Shown: positions 8,690-18,791 of the stretch, in pieces | Layout: each line of letters begins with the position of its first letter | Position numbering within the stretch: the first letter of the stretch is position 1 | DNA from: Chryseobacterium salivictor | GTDB lineage: Bacteria; Bacteroidota; Bacteroidia; Flavobacteriales; Weeksellaceae | Reading direction: 5' to 3' | Length of the DNA stretch: 64,000 nucleotides | NCBI RefSeq assembly: GCF_004359195.1 | Contig: NZ_CP037954.1 | Span: forward strand, 1,302,001 to 1,366,000 | Translations under genes and position numbers: made by a program | Notes under the pieces: model-generated | The model's input: only the letters and a program-made list of their open reading frames with translations | Told to the model about the DNA's origin: nothing | Databases searched by the model: none

Positions 8690-9352
8690 ATGGCAGGATT
8701 AACTAGTTCTTCTATTGGAAGAAAGTACGCAATGGCATTATCTGCAATGTTTTTGCTCATTTTCCTAATTATGCATCTCTCGGTCAATTTACTATCCGTT
8801 ATTAGTAAAGATGCATTCAATTCCGCATCGGAATTTATGGGTTACAACCCTTTTATTCAGTTTTTGATGCAACCAATTCTTGGTTTCGCAGTAATTTTTC
8901 ACTTTGCAATGGGCTTTATTCTTGAAATTAAAAACAATAATTCAAGACCAATAAAGTACAGAATGAACAATCGTTCTTCTAATTCTACCTGGATGTCTCG
9001 CAACATGCTGCTTTCCGGAGTTGTGGTTTTGGCGTTTTTAGGATTACACATGTATGATTTTTGGTGGCATGAAATGGACTACAAATATGTTGTAGGAAGT
9101 GTTAGAGATGAAGCAAGGTATTGGCCGGAACTGCATGCACAGTTTGGGAATGTCGGAAGAGTAATTTTCTATGTTGTTGCTTTTGTATTATTAGGACTGC
9201 ATTTAGCACACGGATTCCAATCGTCTTTCCAGTCGATCGGTGCAAGACATCCGAAATATACACCGATGATTAAGGCGGTAGGAACCTGGTATTCTATCCT
9301 TATTCCTGCTGGTTTTATTTTAGTGGCCGTTTTTCATTACGTAACTCAATAA
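8690..9352 (+). CDS. sdhC: Succinate dehydrogenase/fumarate reductase cytochrome b subunit
   Basis: Membrane anchor of respiratory complex II, carrying heme b and quinone chemistry. The 220-residue protein has five predicted membrane segments, as in single-subunit (type B) anchors of Bacteroidota, so no separate sdhD is expected and none is present. Candidate heme histidines lie in the membrane helices (LIMHLSVN, FHFAMGF, LGLHMYDFWWHE, LGLHLAHG). It is first in sdhC-sdhA-sdhB, 57 nt before sdhA, with an AT-rich repetitive spacer. Confidence 0.95.
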   Translation: MAGLTSSSIGRKYAMALSAMFLLIFLIMHLSVNLLSVISKDAFNSASEFMGYNPFIQFLMQPILGFAVIFHFAMGFILEIKNNNSRPIKYRMNNRSSNSTWMSRNMLLSGVVVLAFLGLHMYDFWWHEMDYKYVVGSVRDEARYWPELHAQFGNVGRVIFYVVAFVLLGLHLAHGFQSSFQSIGARHPKYTPMIKAVGTWYSILIPAGFILVAVFHYVTQ

Positions 9353-9409
9353 ATTTTAAATTTTATATCGACATTAAAATTTAAAATCTAAAATTTAAAA
9401 TTTCTAAAA

Positions 9410-11422
9410 ATGAGCAAATTAGATTCAAAAATTCCGGCAGGTCCACTAGCGGACAAATGGAAAAATCATAAAGATCATATGAACTTGGTTTCGCCAAACA
9501 ACCGTGATAAAATTGATATCATCGTTGTAGGAACAGGTTTGGCAGGTGGTTCGGCCGCAGCTACATTAGCAGAACAGGGATATAACGTAAAAGCATTTTG
9601 CTATCAGGATTCGCCAAGAAGAGCACATTCAATTGCTGCGCAAGGAGGTATCAATGCTGCGAAAAATTATCAAGGTGACGGGGACTCTACTTACAGATTG
9701 TTTTACGATACTATTAAAGGAGGTGATTACCGTTCAAGAGAAGCAAACGTTTACAGACTTGCAGAAGTTTCTGCAAGCATCATCGACCAGTGTGTTGCAC
9801 AAGGTGTTCCTTTCGGAAGAGAATATGGCGGTCAGCTAGACAACCGTTCTTTCGGTGGAGTTCAGGTAAAAAGAACGTTTTATGCTAAAGGGCAAACCGG
9901 ACAGCAGTTATTATTAGGAGCATATTCAGCCGTGAGCCGACAAATCGGTAAAGGAAGAATCAAAATGTATAACCGTCACGAAATGCTTGATTTAGTAATC
10001 GTTGATGGAAAAGCAAGAGGAATTATCGCCAGAAATTTAGTGACCGGAGAAATAGAAAGACATTCTGCTCATGCAGTAGTAATCGCTTCCGGTGGTTATG
10101 GCAACGTATATTTCCTTTCTACCAACGCGATGGGATCTAATGTTTCTGCCGCCTGGAAAATTCATAAAAAAGGAGCGTATTTCGCCAATCCTTGTTATGT
10201 ACAGATTCACCCAACCTGTATTCCGGTACATGGAACGGCGCAGTCTAAACTGACTTTAATGTCAGAATCATTAAGAAACTCCGGAAGAATCTGGGTTCCG
10301 AAAAATATAGAAGATGCCGTAGCAATCCGTGAGGGTAAACTAAGACCGGAAAATATTGCTCAGGAAAACCGTGATTATTATTTAGAAAGAAGATATCCTG
10401 CTTTTGGAAATTTAGTTCCGAGAGATGTTGCATCCAGAGCAGCGAAAGAAAGATGTGACGCCGGTTACGGAATTGAAAATAATGACACGCATGAAGGAGT
10501 ATATTTAGATTTTTCTACTGAAATTCAGAAGAAAGGTAAAGAAGCTGCTATCGAAAAAAATATTCATAATCCTACCGATCAGCAGATTTATGATTTAGGA
10601 AAAGCATGGATTGAAGAGAAATATGGTAACCTTTTCGTGATGTACGAAAAGATTACCGCAGACAATCCTTATGTAACTCCGATGAAGATTTATCCGGCAG
10701 TTCACTATACAATGGGTGGTGTTTGGGTAGATTACAATTTACAGTCTACAATCCCGGGATGTTTCGTAATCGGTGAGGCCAACTTCTCTGATCACGGTGC
10801 AAACAGACTTGGGGCTTCCGCTTTGATGCAAGGTTTGGCAGACGGTTATTTCGTTCTTCCATATACGATTGCAGATTATCTTTCTGCAGATATCAGAACC
10901 GGAGAGATTCCAACAAACAGTCCGGCTTTTGATGCTGCTGAAAAAGAGATTAAAGATAAAGTGAACTTCTTTATGACCAATAACGGTAAACACAGTGTAG
11001 ATTATTTCCATAAAAAACTAGGCCACATCATGTGGAATAAAGTTGGAATGGGAAGAACTCCTGAAGGTTTACAGGAAGCGATTAAAGAAATCGAGGAAGT
11101 AAGAAAGGAATTCTGGGCAGATGTAAGAGTTCCGGGTGATGCAAACGGAATGAACATGGAACTTGAAAAAGCTTTCAGAGTTGCAGATTTCCTGGAGTTG
11201 GGTCAGTTAATGGCGAAAGATGCTTTGGCAAGAGAAGAATCTTGTGGCGGACATTTCCGTTGGGATCATGCAACACCGGAAGGTGAGGCCGAGAGAGATG
11301 ATGAAAACTTCAAATATGTGGCGGCATGGGAATATCAGGGAGACGATATCAATCAGGAAACCATGCATAAGGAGGATCTGATTTATGAAAATATCGAAGT
11401 TAAAACAAGAAGTTATAAATAA
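9410..11422 (+). CDS. sdhA: Succinate dehydrogenase/fumarate reductase flavoprotein subunit
   Basis: Catalytic subunit that oxidises succinate to fumarate using covalently bound FAD. The 670 residues match the long type-B/Bacteroidota form. Visible features are the dinucleotide-binding loop [17 protein letters not shown] (about residue 40), the flavinylation region [11 protein letters not shown], and the C-terminal segment [12 protein letters not shown]. It is the middle gene of the operon, followed 20 nt later by sdhB. Direction of catalysis in vivo cannot be inferred from sequence, but the context without a dedicated fumarate respiration gene favours succinate oxidation. Confidence 0.97.
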   Translation: MSKLDSKIPAGPLADKWKNHKDHMNLVSPNNRDKIDIIVVGTGLAGGSAAATLAEQGYNVKAFCYQDSPRRAHSIAAQGGINAAKNYQGDGDSTYRLFYDTIKGGDYRSREANVYRLAEVSASIIDQCVAQGVPFGREYGGQLDNRSFGGVQVKRTFYAKGQTGQQLLLGAYSAVSRQIGKGRIKMYNRHEMLDLVIVDGKARGIIARNLVTGEIERHSAHAVVIASGGYGNVYFLSTNAMGSNVSAAWKIHKKGAYFANPCYVQIHPTCIPVHGTAQSKLTLMSESLRNSGRIWVPKNIEDAVAIREGKLRPENIAQENRDYYLERRYPAFGNLVPRDVASRAAKERCDAGYGIENNDTHEGVYLDFSTEIQKKGKEAAIEKNIHNPTDQQIYDLGKAWIEEKYGNLFVMYEKITADNPYVTPMKIYPAVHYTMGGVWVDYNLQSTIPGCFVIGEANFSDHGANRLGASALMQGLADGYFVLPYTIADYLSADIRTGEIPTNSPAFDAAEKEIKDKVNFFMTNNGKHSVDYFHKKLGHIMWNKVGMGRTPEGLQEAIKEIEEVRKEFWADVRVPGDANGMNMELEKAFRVADFLELGQLMAKDALAREESCGGHFRWDHATPEGEAERDDENFKYVAAWEYQGDDINQETMHKEDLIYENIEVKTRSYK

Positions 11423-11442
11423 TCTCCAAAAAAGTTAAGAAT

Positions 11443-12210
11443 ATGAGTGCACAAAAAGGATTAAACCTGACTCTGAAAATTTGGAGACAGAAAAATAATA
11501 AAACAAAAGGACAGTTTGAGACTTATAAGATTTCCGACGTTTCTACGGATTCGTCATTTCTGGAAATGTTGGATATGCTCAACGAAAACCTAATCAACGA
11601 AGGGCAAGAGGCAATCGCATTTGACCACGACTGTAGAGAAGGGATCTGCGGAATGTGTTCATTGTACATCAATGGCCGTCCACACGGACCGGATACGGGA
11701 ATTACCACATGCCAGCTGCACATGAGAATGTTCAAAGACGGCGAAACAATTCATATCGAACCGTGGAGAAGTGCCGCTTTCCCAATTATTAAAGATTTGG
11801 TAGTAGACAGAAGTGCTTTTGATAGGGTGATGGCAGCGGGAGGTTTTATTTCTGTAAACACTTCCGGAAACACACTTGATGCAAACGCTATTTTGGTACC
11901 GAAAGAAGATGCAGATAATGCGATGGATGCAGCAGCCTGTATCGGTTGTGGAGCTTGTGTTGCAACTTGTAAAAATGGTGCCGCGTCACTGTTTGTGGGA
12001 GCTAAGGTTTCTCAGTTCGCTTTACTGCCGCAAGGTAGAGTAGAGGCCAAAAGAAGAGTGCTGAATATGGTGAAAGCCATGGATGAAGAAGGGTTCGGAA
12101 ACTGTTCAAATACAGGCGCTTGTGAAGTAGAATGTCCGAAAGGAATTTCTTTAGAAGTAATCGCCAGAATGAACAGAGAATATTTTAGCGCAAGTCTAGA
12201 TCAAGGTTAA
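11443..12210 (+). CDS. sdhB: Succinate dehydrogenase/fumarate reductase iron-sulfur subunit
   Basis: Carries electrons from FAD to the membrane quinone site. The 255-residue protein shows the plant-type [2Fe-2S] site ([18 protein letters not shown], then a further Cys in TTCQ) and two ferredoxin-like cluster-binding segments ([15 protein letters not shown] and [15 protein letters not shown]) for the [4Fe-4S] and [3Fe-4S] centres. The length and the extra spacing between clusters fit the type-B complex II family. It is the last gene of the operon; a strong terminator follows 20 nt downstream. Confidence 0.97.
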   Translation: MSAQKGLNLTLKIWRQKNNKTKGQFETYKISDVSTDSSFLEMLDMLNENLINEGQEAIAFDHDCREGICGMCSLYINGRPHGPDTGITTCQLHMRMFKDGETIHIEPWRSAAFPIIKDLVVDRSAFDRVMAAGGFISVNTSGNTLDANAILVPKEDADNAMDAAACIGCGACVATCKNGAASLFVGAKVSQFALLPQGRVEAKRRVLNMVKAMDEEGFGNCSNTGACEVECPKGISLEVIARMNREYFSASLDQG

Positions 12211-12230
12211 AATTATTTTACAATTATAAA

Positions 12231-12266
12231 AAAACTGCTTTCAGAAATGAAAGCAGTTTTTCTTTG
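12231..12266 (+). terminator. Terminator of the sdhCAB operon
   Basis: A perfect 12-bp stem (arms AAAACTGCTTTC and GAAAGCAGTTTT, loop of six) runs into a T-rich tract, 20 nt after sdhB. Confidence 0.88.
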
Positions 12267-12318
12267 TTAAACTTTCACAAATCTTAAAAATAAATTTTTA
12301 ATAACTCGGTGAAAACCC

Positions 12319-12326
12319 TATTTTTG
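12319..12326 (+). promoter_or_regulatory. -7 promoter box of the thioredoxin-fold lipoprotein gene
   Basis: TATTTTTG matches TAnnTTTG, about 67 nt upstream of the ATG at 12394. Confidence 0.45.
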
Positions 12327-12393
12327 CTCAGATTTAAAAACAAGGGTAGTTTGGTTGAATCAATTTTAATTAAATAAAAGAAAAACAATAAAG

Positions 12394-13890
12394 ATGAGTA
12401 AGTATTTTTTAATGCTATTGGTTGCATTCGCTGCAATGTCATGTTCAAAAAAAGTGGAGGTTTCCGGTAATTTTGCCGGTGGATCACCATTAGAAAGAAT
12501 TGAATTTATAGAAGCATCTGGCGTAGCGACACTTCCGTTGATTAATATTGGAGTAGACAGCAAAGGAAGCTTTTCCGGAAGCTTCGAGGCTCCGAAAGAC
12601 GGTATGTATATTATGACTTATGCAGGTAAACAGGCGATGGTTTATCTTAAAGGAGGTCAGAAGGTAAATATCTCAGGACAGGCAGACGCTTTCCCCGCGA
12701 AATTTACAGTGACCGGCGATGCGAAGAAAAATAATGACTTCATCCAGGAATCATTAGCTTCTATCCAGGAATATGCAGGAAAAATAAATGTTGGTGAATT
12801 GGTAACTAAAGACGAAGCTGCATTTTTAAAAGAAGTTGAAAAAATAAGAACCGATTTAGAAAGCAGAATTGATGCTGCCGCTAAAAAAACATCAGCCGAC
12901 AGTGAAGCTGTTCAGTGGAAAAAAGACGAATTGAATGCAAGTATTCTTGGACTGATGACTCAGTACGAAATGAATCACGCACAGGCAACCGGAAAAGCAG
13001 ACTATAAAGTTTCCAAAAACTTTACCGATGCTGAAGCGAAGATGAGTACAAACAAAGACAGAATGTTGAAAAATCAACCGATTTACAGAAATTATTTATT
13101 GGGGAAATTAAGTAAGGATTTCCAGACGTACGCAGAAGCTCACAATAAATCGGGTCAGGAAACTTCTTCCGTTTTGTTTTCTAATTTTTTAGATACCAAA
13201 AAAGATATGCCTCAGTTAGAGAAAGATTATCTGTTGGCATTTGTAATGTCAAACAGTGATATCAATCCTTCTACGACTCCGGAAAATGCTGCAAAAATTA
13301 CTAAACTGATCCAGGATAAAATTAAAGATGCAACAATCAAAAAAGATTTAAAGCATATTCAGTTCGTTCTTTCGGGGCCTAAAGTGGGTGAGCCGATTTC
13401 AGCTGCAAAATTAGTGAAAGAAGATGGCAGCGCTTTCAAATTAGCAGATAACAAAGCAAAACCTGCAATGGTAATGTTTTACGCTTCCTGGAATCCATAT
13501 ATTAGCGAAGCGACCATTCCGGTTCTGAGAGAAATTACCAACTTCTACAAATCAAAAATGGATTTTATCTATGTCAATTTAGATGACACAAAAGATCAGT
13601 TTTCTAAAACAAGCAAAGCAATGTTAATGGGATTCCCGGGAACTAATGCATATGGTGAAGCCGGTATGAACTCCCAAATTGCAAAAGATTTAGGAATCTT
13701 TGGTTTCAAACTTCCATCATTTATCCTTATCGATAAAGAAGGCAAAGTGGCCAGCAAGTTTTTCTTTAATTTAGGTGATCCGGAATTAGTGACCATGCTT
13801 GATAAAATAACGGGATTAAAAGCGCCTGCTGCACCGGAAGCAACATTGCAAAATGATTTGGTTCAGCCTCCTGTGCCTGCAGCTAAATAA
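12394..13890 (+). CDS. Thioredoxin-like lipoprotein (DUF4369-type N-terminus) lacking the CXXC motif
   Basis: A 498-residue predicted lipoprotein: signal peptide with lipobox AAMSC (Cys17), then a beta-rich DUF4369-like domain (about 20-115), a helical linker, and a C-terminal TlpA/AhpC-like thioredoxin fold (about 335-475) recognisable by VMFYASWNPYISEATIPVL, FIYVNLDD and LPSFILIDKEGKV. In redox-active relatives the segment after ASW is CxxC; here it is NPYI, so no disulfide chemistry is expected from this domain. It may act as a binding or chaperone protein in the envelope. The tail is Pro/Ala-rich. It has its own -7 box and terminator. Its function is unknown beyond the fold. Confidence 0.8.
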   Translation: MSKYFLMLLVAFAAMSCSKKVEVSGNFAGGSPLERIEFIEASGVATLPLINIGVDSKGSFSGSFEAPKDGMYIMTYAGKQAMVYLKGGQKVNISGQADAFPAKFTVTGDAKKNNDFIQESLASIQEYAGKINVGELVTKDEAAFLKEVEKIRTDLESRIDAAAKKTSADSEAVQWKKDELNASILGLMTQYEMNHAQATGKADYKVSKNFTDAEAKMSTNKDRMLKNQPIYRNYLLGKLSKDFQTYAEAHNKSGQETSSVLFSNFLDTKKDMPQLEKDYLLAFVMSNSDINPSTTPENAAKITKLIQDKIKDATIKKDLKHIQFVLSGPKVGEPISAAKLVKEDGSAFKLADNKAKPAMVMFYASWNPYISEATIPVLREITNFYKSKMDFIYVNLDDTKDQFSKTSKAMLMGFPGTNAYGEAGMNSQIAKDLGIFGFKLPSFILIDKEGKVASKFFFNLGDPELVTMLDKITGLKAPAAPEATLQNDLVQPPVPAAK

Positions 13891-13910
13891 TATTACGCCT
13901 GTTCAAAATA

Positions 13911-13943
13911 TATTCCTGTCATTTTTATGGCAGGAATTTTTTT
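13911..13943 (+). terminator. Terminator after the thioredoxin-like lipoprotein gene
   Basis: An 11-bp stem (ATTCCTGTCAT with ATGGCAGGAAT, one G-T pair, loop of four T) followed by seven T. An upstream ATG at 13927 of the next reading frame lies inside this hairpin, which argues against that start. Confidence 0.85.
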
Positions 13944-13965
13944 ATCTTTCAGAAAATATTTAAAA

Positions 13966-14271
13966 ATGAAAAAAGAATTACTTCTTTCTAAAAATGTTTT
14001 GTATACGCTTATTTTGGTAAATTTTGTATTTAATTTTTTTACAGTTTTTTACAGTATTCCAAGTTTGGATATTCCACTCGCAGCGGGAAAAGTTCTTATT
14101 TATATAGGTTTATTTTCCAGTTTTATTGCTTCTGTGGTATTGATTGTCGATGTTTTTACTAATCATATTAATGGAAGATATCTTTGGACTTTAGCCTTTC
14201 TGTTCTCTGGTGGTCTTTTGGGCTTTTTCTACTTGAGAGGTCGTGATTATTATTTGAATGCAAGTAATTAA
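13966..14271 (+). CDS. Small membrane protein of unknown function
   Basis: A protein of 101 residues with three hydrophobic segments (about 10-28, 38-60 and 72-90) ending in FSGGLLGFFYLRGRDYYL, reminiscent of short two- or three-helix inner-membrane proteins. I do not recognise a named family. The start at 13966 is preferred over an in-frame ATG at 13927 because the latter sits in the preceding terminator, and a near-consensus -7 box (TATCTTTC, 13943-13950) lies between the two. It stands alone between two terminator-like hairpins. Confidence 0.65.
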   Translation: MKKELLLSKNVLYTLILVNFVFNFFTVFYSIPSLDIPLAAGKVLIYIGLFSSFIASVVLIVDVFTNHINGRYLWTLAFLFSGGLLGFFYLRGRDYYLNASN

Positions 14272-14307
14272 ATAGAAGCCCATTATAATTTAATAATTAA
14301 AAACTAC

Positions 14308-14336
14308 AAAGCGGGAAAACTTCCGGTTTTTTTATT
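14308..14336 (+). terminator. Weak terminator-like hairpin before rlmD
   Basis: A short stem (CGGGAA with TTCCGG, one mismatch) followed by seven T, placed between the small membrane protein gene and rlmD. Confidence 0.4.
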
Positions 14337-14345
14337 TTAAAACCT

Positions 14346-14353
14346 TACTTTTG
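14346..14353 (+). promoter_or_regulatory. -7 promoter box of rlmD
   Basis: TACTTTTG matches TAnnTTTG, 17 nt before the rlmD ATG. Confidence 0.6.
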
Positions 14354-14370
14354 CCTCCAGATTAATTGTC

Positions 14371-15780
14371 ATGAGAAAGAGAAATAAAAATATTGTTTTA
14401 GAGAATATCAAATTGGTTTCTGCCGGTTCAAAAGGCGTTGCTGTAGGAAAAACCGCTGAAGGAAAAACCGTTTTGGTTTCAGGTGCGGTTCCCGGAGATA
14501 TTGTAAATGCCCGCGTAAAAAAATCAAAATCCAATTACTTCGAAGCAGAAATGATTGAGATTGTCGAAAGATCACCTTTCCGTGTGGAACCGAAATGTAT
14601 TCACTTCGGGGTTTGTGGCGGTTGCAAATGGCAGAATCTTTCTTATGAAAAACAACTGGAATTTAAACAGGACGAAGTTTTTAATCATATTAAAAGAATC
14701 GGAGGAATTGAAGATTTTGAAACTTTGCCAATTCTCGGGAGCGATGAACAGTATTTCTATCGTAATAAAATGGAATTTTCTTTTTCCAATGCACGTTGGC
14801 TCACCCAATATGAAATCAGTTCTGAAGAGAATTTCGGAAATCGCGATGCTTTAGGATTTCATATTCCAGGAATGTGGAGCAAGATTTTGGATTTGAAAGA
14901 ATGTTTCCTTCAGGAAGACCCATCGAATGCCATGCGGCTGGCGATTAAAAAGCATGCGGTAGAAAATGGTTTAGAGTTTTTTGATGTCAAAGGTCAGCAG
15001 GGTTTTTTGAGAACCGTCATGTTCCGTCAGAATTCAAAAGGCGAGTGGATGGTTTTATTTCAGTTATTCCGGGAAGAAAAAGAAAATCAGCAGCAATTAT
15101 TCGACTTTATGTTGGGCGAATTTCCACAGATTAAAACTTTACTTTTCTGTATCAATTCAAAACAAAATGACTCTTTATACGATCAGGACGTTCAAACTTA
15201 TTTTGGCGATGGTTTTTTAATGGAAGAAATGGAAGGCTTGAAATTTAAAATCGGACCCAAATCTTTCTTCCAGACGAATTATAAACAAGCCTTAAATTTA
15301 TATGCAAAAACTTTGGAATTTGCTGATTTAAAAGGTGATGAGGTCGTTTACGATTTGTACACAGGAACTGGAACAATTGCTCAGTATGTTGCGAAAAAAG
15401 CAAAACAGGTCATCGGAATTGAGTCGGTTCAGGAATCGATTGATGCCGCAAAAGAACACGCAGAACTGAACGGTTTAACCAACTGCACCTTCTATTGTGG
15501 TGATATGAAAGAAATCTTTAATGATGAATTTATCGCACAACATCCCAAGGCAGATGTACTGATTACCGATCCGCCAAGAGACGGGATGCACCAGAAAGTA
15601 GTAGAGCAAATTCTGAAAATCGCACCGGAAAAAATCGTTTACGTAAGTTGTAATTCTGCCACACAGGCGAGAGATTTAGCTTTGATGAAAGACCATTACA
15701 AGCTGGTGAAAATTTTACCGGTAGATATGTTCCCACAAACGCATCATGTTGAAAATATTGCTTTACTAATTAAAATATAA
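14371..15780 (+). CDS. rlmD: 23S rRNA (uracil-5-)-methyltransferase, RlmD/TrmA family
   Basis: Adds a methyl group to C5 of a uridine in 23S rRNA (U1939 in E. coli for RlmD) using S-adenosylmethionine. The 469-residue protein has an N-terminal TRAM domain (about 1-65), a cysteine cluster for a [4Fe-4S] centre (CIHFGVCGGCKWQ), the SAM-binding motif (DLYTGTGTIAQYVA, about residue 330), the DPPRDG motif and the catalytic Cys in YVSCNSATQARDL. Length and the iron-sulfur site separate it from TrmA. Exact target uridine (1939, 747 or tRNA U54) cannot be fixed from sequence, since flavobacterial paralogues exist. Confidence 0.88.
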   Translation: MRKRNKNIVLENIKLVSAGSKGVAVGKTAEGKTVLVSGAVPGDIVNARVKKSKSNYFEAEMIEIVERSPFRVEPKCIHFGVCGGCKWQNLSYEKQLEFKQDEVFNHIKRIGGIEDFETLPILGSDEQYFYRNKMEFSFSNARWLTQYEISSEENFGNRDALGFHIPGMWSKILDLKECFLQEDPSNAMRLAIKKHAVENGLEFFDVKGQQGFLRTVMFRQNSKGEWMVLFQLFREEKENQQQLFDFMLGEFPQIKTLLFCINSKQNDSLYDQDVQTYFGDGFLMEEMEGLKFKIGPKSFFQTNYKQALNLYAKTLEFADLKGDEVVYDLYTGTGTIAQYVAKKAKQVIGIESVQESIDAAKEHAELNGLTNCTFYCGDMKEIFNDEFIAQHPKADVLITDPPRDGMHQKVVEQILKIAPEKIVYVSCNSATQARDLALMKDHYKLVKILPVDMFPQTHHVENIALLIKI

Positions 15781-15810
15781 ACACTATTTTTATTTTTTTA
15801 ATAAATAATT

Positions 15811-18315
15811 ATGAAAGGATTAAAGAATTTTTTTGTGCTTACTGTATTGGTAGGCTTTGTGAATGCCGCAACAGCGCAGGTTAAAGACACCGTGGTTGTC
15901 AAATCAGATTCTTCTGCAACTGCTAAAGCTAAACCTGGTGCAAAAAAACCAGAGAAGATAAAACCATACAAAGAAGTGATTACTGATAAAGCGATCACAG
16001 ATTTAGGGGTTCTTTCCGTTCATAAAGTTCAGGACAAATTTTACTTTGAAATTCCACAGACGCTTCTGGGTAAAGAATTTTTATTGGTGAGCCGATTAAC
16101 CAAAGCGGCTGCTGGAATGCGCTCGGGAACGAGTGGTTATGCAGGAGACCAGATTGGGCAGAATGTAATCACTTTTGAAAAAGGGCCGCAGGATAAAATT
16201 TTCATCAAATCGATTTCCTTCGTAGATTACGCAAAAGATTCTACCTCTCAAATGTATAATTCTGTAATGCGGAATAATGTGCACGCCATTATTATGTCTT
16301 TTGATATTAAGGCATTCGGAGAAGATAAAAAATCATACGTCATCGATGCCACAGATATGCTTGATGCAGACAACGAACTGGTATCCTTTGATGCCACCGT
16401 GAAAATGGGTTACAAAGTCGGCGCCTTCCAAAAAGACAAATCTTACATTAATTTTGTTAAATCTTTTCCCAATAATATTGAAATTAATACCACCAAAACT
16501 TTTGCTAAAACATTAGGGCGTCTTACAGTTCCACCTGGACAGGAAAAACCCGTAGTCAGCGGAAACTATACGGTAGAAATAAACTCTTCTCTGGTTTTGC
16601 TCCCGGAGAATAAAATGCAGGCAAGATACTTTGATCCTCGGGTGGGTTATTTCGCAGTGGGGTATACCGATTTTGATTTAGATCCTCAAGGAGTAAAAAG
16701 AGTTTCTTTGATTAAAAGATGGAGACTCGAACCGAAACCTCAAGATTTGGAAAAATATAAAAGAGGCGAGTTGGTAGAGCCCGCAAAACCGATTGTATTT
16801 TATATCGATCCGGCAACTCCTAAAAAATGGGTTCCGTATTTAATGGAAGGTGTTAATGATTGGAAGAAGGCCTTTGAAAAAGCAGGATTTAAAAATGCGA
16901 TTTATGCTAAAGTTCCCAATACTAAAGATGATCCGGAATGGAGTTTAGAAGATGCCAGATTTTCTGCAATTGTTTACAAACCTTCTGATGTTCCCAATGC
17001 ATCAGGTCCGTCGATTTCAGATCCCAGAACCGGAGAGATTTTAGAAAGCCATATCAATTGGTACCATAACGTAATGCTTTTGCTGCGGAATTGGTATTTT
17101 GTGCAGGCATCACCCAATGATCCGCGCGCAAGAAAGATGGATTTCGACGATAAATTAATGGGTCAGCTTATTCGTTTCGTTTCTTCTCATGAAGTGGGTC
17201 ATACTTTAGGGTTAAGACATAATTTCGGATCCAGTTCAACCGTTCCGGTAGAGAAACTTCGTGATCGGAACTGGCTGGAAAAAAACGGTCATACACCGTC
17301 TATTATGGATTATGCCAGATTTAATTATGTTGCACAGCCAGAAGATAAAGTCACCGAAGCTGGCATAATGCCAAGAATTGGTGATTATGATGATTGGGCA
17401 ATTGAGTGGGGTTACCGCCGGTTTTACCAATATAATTCTCCGGATAAAGAAAAAGAGCACCTTAATAAATGGGTGATTACCAAGTTGAAAAATAACCGTC
17501 TTTGGTTTGGTACGGAAAGTAATCCTTACGATCCACGTTCTCAGAGTGAACAGGTGGGTGATGATGCAATGATTGCAAGTGCCTACGGTATTAAAAATTT
17601 AAAACGGATTGTAGATAATCTTCAGGACTGGACGAAAAAACCTAATGAAGATTTCAGCAATCTTTCAATAATGTATGATCAGGTGACAGGACAGTTCTCG
17701 AGATATCTGGGACATGTGTCCAAATATATTGGCGGACAGTTAGAAACACCGAAAACAATTGAACAAAGTGGTTCTGTTTATGAAGTAGTTTCTAAAGCAG
17801 ATCAGAAGCGGGCCTTAGAATTTTTAAATCAAAATATTTTTACAACACCGGAATGGCTTTTAAAGAAAGAAGTTTTTCAGAACACAGAGAAGACACCTGT
17901 TAATTTGGTGGAAAATCTTCAGACCACCGTTTTAAATAGAATTTTGGCAGACAATGTTCTTCAAATGATAAATCAGAGCCAAACGGAGGATGCAGATGCG
18001 TATGCATTGGTTGATTATATGAACGATTTGAAGGAAAATATTTTCACTAATTCAACCGAAGATATTTACCGGCGAAATCTACAACGCAATTACGTGGAGT
18101 CACTGATCGGTTTACTAAATGCGAAACCCTCATCGGCAAACAGATTTTCAAGAACTGCGGAAGTTTCTAAAAATTCCGATGTTGCTGCAGTGGTGCGTGG
18201 AACTTTAAATAACATTAAGGAAAATATTGCCGTAAAAAAATTGGCTGATCTTGTGAATAAGTATCATTATGAAGATTTGACGTATAGAATACAAAAAGCC
18301 CTGGATCCTAAATAA
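15811..18315 (+). CDS. Secreted zinc-dependent metalloprotease (DUF5117/DUF5118 type)
   Basis: An 834-residue protein with a Sec signal peptide ending ATAQ (residue 23). It has a long beta-rich N-terminal region, followed near residue 460 by the extended zinc site HEVGHTLGLRHNFG, i.e. HExxHxxGxxH of metzincins. PSIMDYARFNYVAQ about 40 residues later supplies the Met-turn. The family is widespread in Bacteroidota and annotated as zinc-dependent metalloprotease; substrates are unknown. No T9SS sorting domain is seen at the C-terminus, so it is more likely periplasmic than cell-surface. The stop codon overlaps the start of the next gene (TAATG), suggesting translational coupling. Confidence 0.85.
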   Translation: MKGLKNFFVLTVLVGFVNAATAQVKDTVVVKSDSSATAKAKPGAKKPEKIKPYKEVITDKAITDLGVLSVHKVQDKFYFEIPQTLLGKEFLLVSRLTKAAAGMRSGTSGYAGDQIGQNVITFEKGPQDKIFIKSISFVDYAKDSTSQMYNSVMRNNVHAIIMSFDIKAFGEDKKSYVIDATDMLDADNELVSFDATVKMGYKVGAFQKDKSYINFVKSFPNNIEINTTKTFAKTLGRLTVPPGQEKPVVSGNYTVEINSSLVLLPENKMQARYFDPRVGYFAVGYTDFDLDPQGVKRVSLIKRWRLEPKPQDLEKYKRGELVEPAKPIVFYIDPATPKKWVPYLMEGVNDWKKAFEKAGFKNAIYAKVPNTKDDPEWSLEDARFSAIVYKPSDVPNASGPSISDPRTGEILESHINWYHNVMLLLRNWYFVQASPNDPRARKMDFDDKLMGQLIRFVSSHEVGHTLGLRHNFGSSSTVPVEKLRDRNWLEKNGHTPSIMDYARFNYVAQPEDKVTEAGIMPRIGDYDDWAIEWGYRRFYQYNSPDKEKEHLNKWVITKLKNNRLWFGTESNPYDPRSQSEQVGDDAMIASAYGIKNLKRIVDNLQDWTKKPNEDFSNLSIMYDQVTGQFSRYLGHVSKYIGGQLETPKTIEQSGSVYEVVSKADQKRALEFLNQNIFTTPEWLLKKEVFQNTEKTPVNLVENLQTTVLNRILADNVLQMINQSQTEDADAYALVDYMNDLKENIFTNSTEDIYRRNLQRNYVESLIGLLNAKPSSANRFSRTAEVSKNSDVAAVVRGTLNNIKENIAVKKLADLVNKYHYEDLTYRIQKALDPK

Positions 18316-18791
18316 TGAAAAAAAAAATCCTTTTCTTGCTGCTCATTTTCTTGTTTCTCTGTTCCTGTGGTTCAGATGATGATATCTGCATCGGTGGTGA
18401 AGCAACCCCGCGGATGAAGATTAAATTCAAGACTAAATCCAGCGGAAAAATGAAAACAATGGATTCCCTTTTTATTGCAGTAGATTATGGTACCGGGCCG
18501 ATTGGGGTTTTTGGCAGTGTCGTAAAAACCGATTCTGTTTTGATTCCTTTGCGGGTAGATGACCAGCCTTTTACAAAGATGTATGTGGGCGCTTCCAGAG
18601 CGGCCGTGAATTCTGAAATTAAAATTAATTATACCTCGACTTCCCAATATGTTTCCCCGGCGTGTGGAATAAAAAAATTGTATCAGAATCTAAATTCTGT
18701 ACTCGAAGTTCCCAATGCAGTTTTGGGAGTTGAACAAAATCAAAACCAAATCATCGATGAAAGCAAAACGCATCTTTACCTTCTTTTTTAG
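18315..18791 (+). CDS. DUF6452 family lipoprotein
   Basis: A 158-residue predicted lipoprotein: signal peptide with lipobox FLCSC, then an acidic stretch (GSDDDICIGG) of the kind that can mark surface-exposed flavobacterial lipoproteins. The remainder is a small beta-rich domain starting with the conserved ATPRMKIKFK segment, which I associate with DUF6452. Function is unknown. Its start overlaps the stop of the metalloprotease gene by one base and its 3' end overlaps the next gene by 35 nt, so the three genes form a tight operon. Confidence 0.7.
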   Translation: MKKKILFLLLIFLFLCSCGSDDDICIGGEATPRMKIKFKTKSSGKMKTMDSLFIAVDYGTGPIGVFGSVVKTDSVLIPLRVDDQPFTKMYVGASRAAVNSEIKINYTSTSQYVSPACGIKKLYQNLNSVLEVPNAVLGVEQNQNQIIDESKTHLYLLF

